Below, in pieces: positions 1-12,400 of a DNA stretch of 64,000 nucleotides. The notes under the pieces were generated by a model. It was not told the DNA's origin. It worked only from the letters and a program-made list of their open reading frames with translations, and ran no database searches. The DNA lies in contig NC_085055.1 of assembly GCF_963662255.1 (NCBI RefSeq), positions 1,411,979 through 1,475,978 of the forward strand, given 5' to 3'. The first letter of the stretch is position 1. Every line of letters starts with the position of its first letter. Origin of the DNA: Cinclus cinclus. Lineage: Eukaryota > Chordata > Aves > Passeriformes > Cinclidae. The position numbers were made by a program, and so were the translations under genes.

Positions 1-175
1 GGAGCTGCAGCGGTGTCCTTGGTTCTGGGGCTGGAAAAGGATTGTTTTGTGGGGCTGAGCTGTGAGGAGAACTTGGAACACTTCGTACGGAGTTCAGAAC
101 TCTACACTAATCCAATACAGAATCTGGAGACACAAAAGCTGAGCCTGAAGGCACCAGCAGAGCCCTGGGGAGGGC
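1..175 (-). mobile_element. LTR fragment, continues beyond left edge
   Basis: The sequence matches, in reverse complement, the LTR at 5,604 onward. The first 83 bases have about one mismatch outside the far end; the remainder is near 70 per cent identical. It ends about 22 bases from the VEPH1 exon 6 donor. Only part of the element is in the window. Confidence 0.75.
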
Positions 176-197
176 CGGGCTGGGGTCCTGGCAGTAC

Positions 198-418
198 CTG
201 GCTGCCGCTCCGCCGTCGCGGTCCAGCTGCCGCGCCAGCAGCCTGGCAATGGCAGAGAAGCTGTTGCTCATGCGATAAATGTCCCTGCTCTGGGTGCCCA
301 GGATGCTCGGGAAGCTGTCGGTGAGGCTCTTGATCTCCAGCAGGAGGATGTGGTGAAAGGAGTGCTCCATGTTGGCCAGCTGGTTCACCAGATACAGCAG
401 GGACGTTCTGGCTCGCTC
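198..418 (-). CDS. VEPH1: VEPH1 coding exon 6 (residues 303-375)
   Basis: The exon runs from [19 protein letters not shown] to [13 protein letters not shown] plus two bases of the next codon. The acceptor is ccactgcccag. The donor at 197 is the weaker GTACTG, chosen because the human protein diverges after this point and no better GT is in frame. The next exon lies left of the window. An inverted LTR copy starts about 22 bases past this donor. Confidence 0.9.
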
Positions 419-3400
419 CTGGGCAGTGGGGAGATAAGGACAGTGCTGAACCACGGACAATGAATGGAACTCATTGTTTTCTGCTGGCAGGGGCTTGGTG
501 TGCTGGCATTGAGTCACTGGCCCTGGGGGAGAGTGGCTGCCCTGTGATGACAGAGGCAGCTGCCTCAAAACCAGTTTATTTGTGGTCACGCTGAAGTGAC
601 TTTTGTTCCTCTTGGTGTTACCTAACCCAGCCTAACTCAGGACACCTTGTTTCCTCCTCAGACCTGGAGCCAGATCCCTGAAGGCTCTTCAAGGGCCCTG
701 CATCATTCGGGGTTGGCAGATCAGCCTGGCTCACTGGCTCCTCTTTCACCTCTGATGAGGCTGGCTCAGCTACTTCATAAAACCAGAGAATGGTTTGGAA
801 GGGACCTTAGAGGCCCACCCTGCCATGGGCAGGTTGCTTCCACAGGTTGGCCCAAGCCTCACCAACACCTCCAGGAATAGGGAACATCCAGCCTGGATCT
901 GAACATCTCCACATTAGGGCTCCTCTGTTACAGTTGTCCTAATTAGATTGGGTTCCACAGTCCTAAAAACACCCAAGTGGGAAAAGCAGTGGAAAAACCA
1001 GCAATTATCTCAGGAACCCCCATCAGATCCTTCACTGGGGGAATCCTTTAACTCAGGGAAGCCCACTTGGCCCTCAGCAGATGGATACAGAAACTGGGAG
1101 ATGTTTGGTTTCAGCCTGTGCTGAAACACAAACAAAGGCAAACACAAAGAGCTTTTCCCTTCCCAAGGGCTCACGTGCCATGCACGTGCAGTGCATGTGC
1201 ACTCTGCAGGGTCCCAGCCCCATTTCCTCCTCTCTTCTGGGACCTCGTAACCAGTGAGCAAAACCTGCTGAAAGTTTGATTCCAGACCCAGCTGAGCTAC
1301 AAAAACACCCGGCAGATTTTGGCAGGACATGGCCCGAGCATCACGGGCGAGGCTTTTTCTGAAGAGCAAGTCAAGGAAATGGAAGGAAAAGCAGCTCTGC
1401 TGCATCGTGCCATGGCAGGGACAGATGGGAAGGGTGGATCAGACAAACTGCATCCCTTCAGCCACGTGGGGAGAACTCCAGCTACACCCTGGGCTGGGCT
1501 GATGTGACCAAGGAGCTTTTTCCTCAATGGCTTGAGCAAGGTTGACTTTTTGGTGCACAGTCACTCATTTATTTGAAAGCTGATCCTTCCTCCAAGAGAT
1601 AAACAGAGGCTCAATTAACATTTAAAACACATTTTTGTTTTCTAAACAAACTGTGCAGCAGACTAAATGGAGGAGCAGTTTTGACCATTTTCCTGTCACT
1701 TTGATCCAGCTGGAGAGTCTCCAGCCATGCTGAAATGCTGCTACTCGCCTGGAGTGAGGTAAAAGAACAATAAACTTGCCTGAGTAATATAATACGTAAC
1801 TGTTTCACAAAACAAAATTAAAGCAAAATAGCTCGACATGAAAGCAGCCGTTATCCCTGCCACAATTCTTATCCAAAATGTTTCCCAAAGCCTATTTGGA
1901 TGCACATAACCTCTTGTTATTTCAGCAGTGCCTGTTTGATGTATTTGTGTATTTTCTCATAAGCAACCCTTACATTTTATGGCATTACATCTGCCAGAAG
2001 GTGAAGAGCTAAAGCACAGGCAATGAGGTGTGGCAATGTGTTGTTCTTTTTTTCCCTCAAAAACAGGTTCAGGAGACTACAAAAAAGATCACAAGGCTTT
2101 CAGAAATAATTCCAGCTCCCAGGTGGTTCAAAACATAGGGGAAAAAATAAAGTGTCCGATCGCCCTGAGCCCCAAGATGGTTTTTCCTTTGCACAGATTT
2201 ATGGTTAAGGGACAAGTTCTGATTTCAACTTGCCCCCTGAGAGCGTGGCTGACACCAGCAAGTGTGATGTGGGTAAACAAGGGGCAGCCTCTCAAATCCA
2301 GAGCTCTCCTCTCTCCTGGGGTCCCTGGAAGCACAAGAGACATTTTCCAGGAGCCAGCAAAGATTTGCTGCTCAGATCCACAGTCTCAACCATCAAGGGC
2401 CAATCCTCAATCCTTGCCACCTCTTTTGTCCAGGCAAGGCTTCCAGTGACATAAAACATCAACAAATAAAACTCCAGCGCTGCCATTGATGTCTCCTTGC
2501 CCGCTTGTTTAGCTTGGCCAGGCAGGGGATGCTGATTCCTGTCTGAGAAGTGGCAGAATATCCCTGGCACAGCACAGGGAGAGGGGAGAAGGGATGAGAG
2601 AGGGTTTGGGAAGGCCCTGACATGGGGGCTGTCAGATGAGACCACCAGAGGCACACGTGGGTTGATGGTTGGAAGTTTTTTCCAGCCTGGGTGATTTTAT
2701 GATTCCATGATCTCACCTATGCTCAGGAATCAGCCATGGAGGCATTTCCTTCTCCTCTCAGGTGAGATGATTCTTTTTGTAAGATCAGTTTAGAGGTTTG
2801 GAGCAACCTGGGGTAGTGGAAGTGTCCCTGCCCACAGCAGGGGAATGGGATGAGCTTCAAGGTCCCTTCCAACTCAAACCACTCTGTCATTTCAAAATCT
2901 TCCATAATTCAGAATTATTCACACTTCCTAACTTCTTAGACAGCAAAACAAGAGAGGAGCCATTGATCTCCTGGTGGAAAATTCACCCGCACCACCCTTT
3001 GTGTGTTGTTTTTATCCCTGTTTTTGAGTCTGGAGCAAGGTCCCTGGATGTCAGTGACAAACACAGCAAACAAATGACAAACTTGTCCTCCCCATGGGCT
3101 GGGATGCTGCTGAGCCAGCAGCTTCCTAAAAATTCAGACTCGTGACACAGGACATGGTGAGATCTTACTCAACACTTACCCCAGGGAGACTGGACATCAG
3201 TTATTCAGTGCAGGCTCTGTGTGTGCTCCACTCAGTAGATTGGTGCAGCCACATAAACCAACAGGTTAAAAATATGAGGGGGGAAATATTCTTTGAATTG
3301 TGTCTTTGTAAACTGCACTCTAGTGTGGAATTTCCAGCACCCAACAGGGCCAGTTGGTTCCTCACTTATTCTTGGGTTTGGTATAAAACAATCACAGCAA

Positions 3401-6400
3401 CAAAAGGCAAAATAAATAAATTCAGCCCCTTTGAAGTAGCAGAACTCAGCGGAAACGGAGCCTCAGAGACACCCAGATGGGGAGAGCTGGTTCAACACCC
3501 CAAAACACAGAATCCAAATGAAATCCTTCAGTTCTGAGCCCAGCTGTGCTCAGCTGAGGATTGGCTGGTTAGCAACTGTAAAGTTTCTAGAAAATGCTGA
3601 CTCTCAAATACTAAATACAGAATTAAATGTGGTCACCTGCAGATCTTATAAAAGTAAAACTTGCTGGGGGATGGAAGTAAACAAAGAGAGAACAAAAAAA
3701 CTTCATTTGGCTCCCAGGCCTCAGTGGGAATTTTGGCTCCTCTTTCCACAGAACAGAAATAAGATTTACAAAGCCAAACCAAATCTGGTTTTGATTCTTC
3801 TGAGATAAATTCAATTTTACATGAATATAAAGCTCCAGATCAGTAGAAACAGTAGGGATGGTGTCTTCCTGTGCTGCTCAGACACACGAGGCCCAGCCAA
3901 TACACCCCCAAATTAATTACCAAAGGGGGAAGGACTGGAATAAGATCATCTTTAAGGTCCCCTCTCTCAACCCCAACTATTCCATGATTCCATGGCGGGG
4001 CAGTCTGGTTACTCGTTAAGAAAGAAATACACGGATGCATTACTTTATAAAGATTAAAAGCAAGCCCAAGCAAGTCCTTTGGTTTTTTTTTGCCACCTTA
4101 CCTCATCGAGATGTCCAACAGCTCCAAAGATCTTTGCTGTCTGCCCAATCAAAGTGGGAAAACTCTCCCCAGTTTCCCTCAGTGTGGGAAGGAAAGGGGC
4201 CAAGGCTGCAGGTTCGTAGTTGGATATTTCCAGAAGGATGTTTAGAATCACCTCGCTGTGGTTGGGGTCCCTCAGGTGTCCAAATAAAAATGGCAAACAC
4301 TCTTTCAGCACCTGTTAAAAAAACAGAAACAAATTGGATCTCTGTTTTGAATTGTGAACACATATAACCAGAGGAGACACAACCACCAGAGTGATAAAAA
4401 TAAACCACCAGACTTGGAGTTAATAGAAGAGTTTTCCACCCTTGGCGACCTTTGCATGGAGCTATTGCTGAGGTCAATCCAAGTTCAACTGAACATATGG
4501 AATAAGGGTAAGTTCTGCTGCAAAATATGGCAGTTATGCATAAATAAGTAAGGAAATGCCCAACTGAAAAAAACAAAACAAAACAAAAATCCACCTCTAC
4601 CAAATATTTTCCTTGCTCCAGGCCAGTCTATAATTTATTGATTAAAACAACGTAAGACTCAGCCTTCGTCAATGATGCAGTAAATTAAAGTCCTCGTATA
4701 AATTTTTGGGTTCCACCAGAAATTAAATAAGGTGACAAGGTCACAGGAGCTGGAATAGAGGGAAAACTGGGGGGCAGGACCCTCACTGCATGATAAATGT
4801 GCTGTAGATAAGTTGTCGTTTCATGTAGGAACCCAATTTTCAGGAGGCTGAGGGTGTAGTCCTCGGAGCCATCTGCCAAACAGGATGCAAGTCCCCACTG
4901 AGGGATTAATTCAGGGTACACAGGCACAATAAATTACCTTGGATTCATGGAGACTGCTGCATCTGTGCATTCAGACACAGACACGGGGCATAAAACAACT
5001 CCTTCTTCAGGTTTGGATTTTTTTGTTGTTGTTTTTGGTGATTTTTTTGTTTTGTTTTTTTTTTGAGGATTATCAGGTCTCATCAGTTCCTAAATCATGT
5101 TACTTGTCCTTGACATGGATTTTAATGCAGCTCATGTACACTGACAGAAACACAGTTATGGGATTTCACACTCAGCTGACAGAGGACGAGCCAAAAACAT
5201 TGGAGACAAATGGTTTAACCCAAACCTTTTGGTCCAGCAGACTCTTTGCTCTGTTCTCCTCATGGAGGACTTGGGATGGAATGAAAGAATTTCCAGGGAG
5301 CAAATTGCAGAGGATGGCACTGCCCTGCACTGTGGGATTCCTCCCTCACCAAACCTGTGAAACACAAACCCTCCAAAGGAGGGGCAGGGAGATATTCCCG
5401 GTGTGGTTTACCCCCAGTTGTCTCTTCCTGGCCACGGTGTGCAGGAGCCTGAGGATGTGGAGCTGCTCAGGAGGGTCCAGCTGGGCCATGGGTGCCACCA
5501 GGTCCCGCAGGCGGGCGTGGATCGGCTGCGGCCGCTTCTCGTAGAGCGCGGGCAGCACCCGGAGCAGCATGGAGTTCCCTGGGGACACAGCAGGGACCAG
5601 GGTCACCAGTGCCCTGCTGGTGCCTCCAGGCTTAGCTTTCCTATTTCCAGATTCAGTCCCGCACTGGTGTGTGACTCTGAACTCCATATCAAGTGTTCCA
5701 AGTTCTCCTCACAGCTCAGTCCCACAAAACAATCCTTTTCCAGCCCCAGAACCAAGGACACCGCTGCAGCTCCAGCCCCAAAAAGTGCAAAGAGCAGAGA
5801 ACTGAGGAGAGAATCTGGGAGGGTGGGACTGCAGAACCTGGAGCTGGGGTTGGACAATGAACCCCAAGGTGGGAATGAACCCAAACTTATAAAAGTGTGA
5901 GAACTCATGACCCATTGTCCATCTTGGGTGTAACCATGTCCAGGCTCTTGCACTGCCCAAAGTGAATCCTTGAAAGGCTTTTAATAAACCCTTGCTTTAT
6001 TCCTTTAACTCTGCCCAGCCTTTGTTCCAGGTCAGCCTCTCCAGGCATCACTGCACTGGGGAGAGCCCCACAACACCAGCACACTCCTGCAGACACCAGT
6101 TTAACAATCACAGAATGACTTGGGTTGGAGAGGTCTTAGAGCTCACCTCTTTCCACCCCTCCTCTGGGCACCTTCCACCAGGTTGCTCCAACCTGGCCTT
6201 GAAGGATCACCAGTACAAAACCAGGGAGGTATAAACTGTAGAAAATTATATATTGGGCCAAGAAACCAAATAAATTATCAAAACAGAGAAGATCACTGTG
6301 GTCGGTAACAACATTGTGTAAAGAAAACCCCACTGATTCCTACCAATTATAATTTTATTTCTGAATATCATGAGAAAGTTGCTTAATAAGCTTTCAGCTT

Positions 6401-9400
6401 TGGATGATGCTCTGTTGAGTCCTAGGCCAAACTAAGTGTGATTTCAATTAACAAAGAAACAAAAGAAGAAAGAAGGAGAGGAATGACAAAGAAACAACAA
6501 AAACCAACAAAAGACAAAAACTACAATTCTCCTTTGCTGAGATTCAGATTTTCAAATTAAATAAGCATCATATGGAAGGAACAGTTAGTTAACAGAGAAC
6601 TAAACATGCATTTGAACAGAAATAGTTAAGGATGCCATTTCCAGGAATAGAAAGGAGCCAGAGAGAGCAGACAGACAGAGATATGCTAAACCCTCTCTCA
6701 CACGTTTTCTTAACATGGCTGTGCATAATTCAATTTGAAGCCCAGGCTCATACCAAAATATATAACTTCACATCGCAGTACATGCCTGCCTCAATGGATT
6801 TAAGTTTCACTTGAGCAACATATGGAAAACATCTGCCTATTGCAACCCAGTATGGCTCCTTTTTGTAAACCCTTGCAAGTCCTCACGGCCTCTTTGGATT
6901 TGGTTTCCAAGAGGAATCAGCTCTCTGGCCTGCTGCTTTTCCTCCCACTTACATCTGAGCCGGATAACTTTGGAAGATAAGCAGATCTGTTCATGGATGG
7001 TAGGAAAAGGATATTTGGGTTCAGGCTGGAGCACGTGGGGCTCTTGCCAGACACAGCAAATGCACCCCAGGACACGGCTGGGTCTCACAAGCTCCCCCTG
7101 AGCCAAGAAACGAGCCCATAACTCACGGCAGGTTCAGACAGCTCTGAGCCCAGAAGCTTGTAATGATCCCTGAGGGTCCTCATCCTTCTCAGGAGCAGCT
7201 CTCCACTCCAGCCAGCCACACTTCTGCACCTTATCCTGCTTGGAGGATCCCTGGCTGCTCCCCAAAGGCTGCCTCGAGCCCCCTGTGCAGCCCCAGCAGT
7301 GCCAAACCCCACTCAGTTTGACCCAGTGGGTCAGACCCCACCCCCACCCCACGGACACAGCACATCTATCTCCTGTTCTACATGATCACAAAGGCCAAGG
7401 GCAAAGGAAAGAGGGTTGCTGATGAATCACCCTGAAAAGAAGAGCAAACTGCTCTGTTCTGGCCATTTCCTAACCACATTCCCTAGGCTCTTCCTGATGT
7501 TCCCACTGGATCTGGATTAAAACTGTCACCATTAACGTTCCATGGGATTGATGCTAAGAAAAAATTCCCCCAGAGGGAGAACCTGGAGATCAAGGAAAGG
7601 TTCTGCTTCCCCCAGAGGGTGCTGGGCACTGCCCCAGGGAACGGGCACAGCCCCGAGGCTGCCAGAGCTCCAGAAGTGGTTGGACTTTGCTCCCAGGGAT
7701 GCCTAGGATGGGATTTTGGGGTGTCTGTGCAGGGCCAGGGATCCTTGAGATCCTTTCCAACTCAGGATACTCAATGATAAAAGGTGAGAGGATGGATTCA
7801 CTGGAACTTTTCTAGGCTCATGCCATAGTTCAAAATTGAAACATTTTGTACTGATTACACCATAAACTCTTTTCTCTCCGGATGACGTCGTGCTTCCAGC
7901 ACTAAGTCCTTTCTCTGCACTTGCCCTTGCTTAGATTGCACTGGAAGTTTTCTGCCCACATGGAGCAGAGCCCTTAAACTCCAGTCAGATTTCAGCAATG
8001 ATTGCAAAAGATGAAATTCCCGTATTCCTGGACAGGCAAATTTCCTCTCAGCTATAGAAGTGTGATGGGAAAGAATCCAAGAGGGAGTAACAAAAAAAAA
8101 AAAAAAAAAAAAACAAAAAACCAGCTTTAAGCAAGGAAAGACACTAACCTGAGCCATGCTATTGCCTAAGCTGGGATGTCAGGGCTAGGAAGGGATCTGG
8201 AAAGGAAGAGTGATTATTTAGTCTGGCAAAGGAGTGTTTGGAGTGTGGGGTGTACCAGAGGAGTGATGCAATCACAGATGATGGACTGCAGCCACCAAAC
8301 CTCTCTGAACAAAAAATACTTTGTGCAAGTGCAGCTTTGGGAAGTTTCCTGCAGCAAACATTGCTGGGCTGATATTCCCTAACCAAGATAAATGAAAAGT
8401 AAAGGCAATCAGAGCAACCCGCTCCCTCTGCAGCGAGATTGAAGTGACCTCACTGACATGGAATTGCTTTTAAGTGAAGAACCTGTGTGCACACGTGTAA
8501 ATAATCCCAGATATCCCAGTTTGGGTCTGTTTTTCAGAGACCTCAAGAAAGGTCAGCAGGCACAACCCAGTTGGCCATTTGCTGGTTTTTTCATGGTTGA
8601 GGTAGCAAGGGATACTCAGAGCTGTTTGTCACATCTTTACAGGCTCTGAGGGGATTTATACACACCCAGCTTCCCAACTCCCTGATTCCCAGAGCTCAGA
8701 CAGCCAGAGGTGATACTGGCAATCCTGAATAATTCACTTTTTCCCAATCTTGCTTCATCTGCCTCAATCTAAACTAAGAGCCTGAAAATATTTGTTGTGT
8801 GAGAATGGAAAGAACATCCCACTCAGCTCCCTAAATTCCTTCCTTCCCTCTTCCTTCCCTGCCACCCTGACCTCCAGTACTTTCCAGCTGGGAATGACAA
8901 TTCCAGCACGGTGTCCTGGGGACACTCCATGGCTGCAGGTGAACCAGGGAGGGACCCCAGGGACGTGGCAGGGTGGTGCCAGCCCTGCTCCCATTCCTGG
9001 AAAAGGCTGCCCCAAGCTCCAGCTCTGCCCATCCCAGCAGCACAGAGAGCTTGGGAAGGACAAGGAGAACATTCCCACTGGCCCATGGACAGATGGATTT
9101 TCACTCCAAAGGGAGCTCCCAAAGACAAAAGCCCCAGCATCAAGACTAATTTTTTTCCCCAGGGTGACTCAGGTTTGACGCATACCTGCTTGAAAATCAT
9201 GGAATCATTCAGGTTGGAAAGGACCTCCAGGACCAGAGTCCAACCTGTGCCTGACCCCCACCTTGTCCCCACCATCCTGCCAGGGAGGAATTCCTCCCCA
9301 GTACCCAAGGCACAGGCAGTGCAGGTTTGTATAAGCAAAACCGGAGACACAAATGGAAAGGGAGCACAGATTCCAAGTTAGATACAATTACAGGAGGGGT

Positions 9401-12400
9401 TTTTTGCTGTTCTCTGGGTATTTCATAGCCAATACATAATTTGTATGAGATCACCCCTAATCTCACCTAAGCAAAGCGGCTCTGACATGATGAATGGCCT
9501 GTTGAATCAATAAGATTACAGAATTCAATAAGACTTAGACTAAATTAATGCTTCATCCAAAAGCACACCTTGTTTTGCTTTTTCAAAGGTAACAGACACA
9601 ACTCTGATTGTGCAGCTGCAGGTTTACAGCTCCCAAAACAGGATACAGCCCTGACAGATTATCCACGGAGTAATGGTGGTGTAAGTGCTAATTAGAGCTG
9701 GAAAAGCAGAACCCCAACAAGCTGTTAGAACTCCTTAAGAGCTCTCCTACATTGCTTAAAGCAATAAACTGTTAGTATATAACATAATTTACTATACAGC
9801 GCTGCCTAACTCTCAAAAAAAAGCTGCACTATTTCACTTTTAGACACGCGTATCCAAACCAACTCCAGGTATGTTTATTTTGCTACCAATCCCCTCCAGA
9901 GCCCCGGCACACAAACTGAATTCGCGGAGAACACTTTCTTTTCCACAGATGATACAAAAACCAACCCATCCTGTGCAAACCCGAGCTCTCCCACCCCCCC
10001 CCCCGGCGTTGCCGCACCTCCCGATCCGCCCCGGGGCGAGCGCGGCTCTCTCCGTTTTTGCCCTTGGCCAGTCAGAGCATCCCGCAGGCAAACCTGGAGG
10101 GTTGGGATTGAGCAAACTGCCCGCCCCCTTCTCTTCCCTTCCCTTCCCCTCCCCTCCCCTCCCCTCCCCTCCCCTCCTGGCCAAAAGGCGCCGGCAGGAG
10201 CGCTCCGCTCTCAGCGCTCATTCATTGCGCTCCGCTCGCCAGCCCCGGCTCTGCTGCAGCCACAGCGGCTCCCCGGAGCCCGGGCACCGGCCGGGAGATG
10301 CTGCCCCGAGAATTCCTCTCCCTGCTCGCGCTGCTCTGTGTTTCCAGGGTTTCTGGCTCTGCCCTGGATGAAGATGATGACTACGAGCTCATGTACGTGA
10401 ACCTGGATAATGAAATCGAAGGTCCGGCCCCTGCGGCTGAGGAAGGTGAGTGAATTTAACCCGAATTCAGTTTAAGTGCAGAACTTTCTTTGCTGCCTAG
10501 CTCTTGAAAGAACTATTACTGTGAACATAATTTACTTTTTCCAGAGGGAGAAGCTCGTAGCTGTAGGTTATTACGGGCTACAATGGTAAAGCCCTTGGAT
10601 GGGATGCCTTGGACTGTGCTTTTTAGGCTCTTTATTTCCCAGTTTTCCTGCAAAAGGCTGTTGCTGTTCCAGCGGTTTAGTATCTCTCTGATCACACCCC
10701 TGTGCTGTTCTGTCCTGGTACGGAGGGAAAGGCACTGGGCAGAAGGTTAGAACCAGACTGTCTGTAAGGTCCCTTCCAACCCAAACCAGTGTGTGAGTCC
10801 ACGATTCTGGGACAGTTTGGAGGACACAAGCCTTGCACAGAGCCAGATTTTGCCAAGCACTCCCGTTTAAAACTTGGTACGAAGGAATAACAACATCTGT
10901 ACCTTCCCTTCCAGCTGCTTCGTGCGACTGCCAGCGGGAGCACAGCAAGTGGGACAAGCTGTTCATCATGCTGGAGAACTCGCAGATGAAGGAGAACATG
11001 ATGCTGCAGGCTCTGGATGAGCTCCCCAGGCTGGAGCTGCAGAGCCTGAAGGCAGAGCTGAGCCAGCTCGCCACCACCCTGGCAGGCACCTTCACCACTG
11101 TCACCTCCCAGGTGCTGTCCCAGGTGGAGCAGGTGCTGGTGAGGAGCAGGGAGCAGGCTGAGGAAGCCAGGAGGCTGCAGGAGTGGGAGCAAGGGAAGGT
11201 TCTGGAGCACATCCTGCAGCTGAGCCACAACGTGTCCGTGAGGCTGGGCTGGCTGGAGAGCGCCTGGCGCAGCGGGGCCGAGCAGCAGGAGCAGGAAACT
11301 GCTCTGCAGGATAACCTGGGAGCCAGCAGAGGGGACAGTCTCATCCTGAACTCGGTGTGGAAGGAGCTGCAGCAGACCCGGGCTGAGCTGAGGGTGTCAC
11401 AGCAATGGGCAGCTCAGCACCTGCTGCCAGCAGGTAAGGCCATCGTGAGAGCTCTGGGGGCCACCCCAAACAGGGCTCCACAAACCCTTCCTGGGCACCT
11501 CCTTCTCCAACCCCGGGGCAGCAGGGCAGCTTTGAACAGGCTGTGCCTCAAGGGGGGACCCCCGGAATGTGTGGAAAAAGAGGCACTGAGCTTTTCAAAC
11601 GTGGGATGAAAGAAAGATTTTACCGTGCAGGGCAGAGCCAGGCAGGATCCCACCTCCTCCAGGCTGTTCCAGATCAAAGCCATTGTCAGAGAGCAGCAAA
11701 TCTATTTTAGACATCCAGGTTGTGTTCTCTCTCACCTTTTGCCTTCCCAGCTGGTGCCTCCTGTGCGTTTGCACCAGTCATGGAGCTCTCTGTTCTGCTT
11801 GTTCCTTTCTCTTCCTATATTCACATCTCCTCCCCAGCTCCAGTGTCCAAGAGCTGCCAGGCAGCCAAGCACACTTCCAGGGCAGGGAGGGTACATTCCC
11901 TGCATGCCAGTGGGAAGATTCTGCCCTGAATATTCCCCCTGGCACAGAGAAATCAGTAAGTAACCCGTGCTGCTGTTGTTTGGGGGATTTTTCCCCTTCC
12001 AAAACATTTGCACTGGTCAGTGAGGTGGCTGTAGAAAGGTGGGCTCATACCTCAAATCCCAACTCAGCTTTTCTGTGCAACAAGACACCCAAAAAACCAC
12101 AGCAGCTCAGGTGTGGTGGAGCAGCCCCTCATTTGTTTGAAGTGTGGGTGCAGAATTACCATGTGCACTGAAATCACCCTGCCCACCAGCGAGCTGTCAC
12201 TGCCTGCCTTCGAACTGCTGATTAATGGCTCTGTTTTCCTCAAACAGAAGTTATTGCAACCTAAACCCCCCAAATGTACCTGCAAATCACCCCTGCAGGG
12301 TGGGTGCAGCATCTCCAGAGTGAGCTCTCACACCAGGGAGCAGAAAGGAGCAGTAATTGCTACAGCAAAGGCAACAACACAACCACAACATCAAAGCTTT

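Noticed and set aside
13..324. 103-residue frame similar to one at 5,603-5,953
   Set aside because: The similarity is that of the two inverted LTR copies; the frame then runs antisense through VEPH1 exon 6.
5604..6075. An intact endogenous retrovirus
   Set aside because: Only the LTR is present; no gag, pol or env-like reading frame adjoins it.
9772..9800. TATATAA motif as the PTX3 TATA box
   Set aside because: It lies about 520 bases before the ATG, in AT-rich DNA outside the GC-rich leader; without a mapped start site the assignment is not supported.
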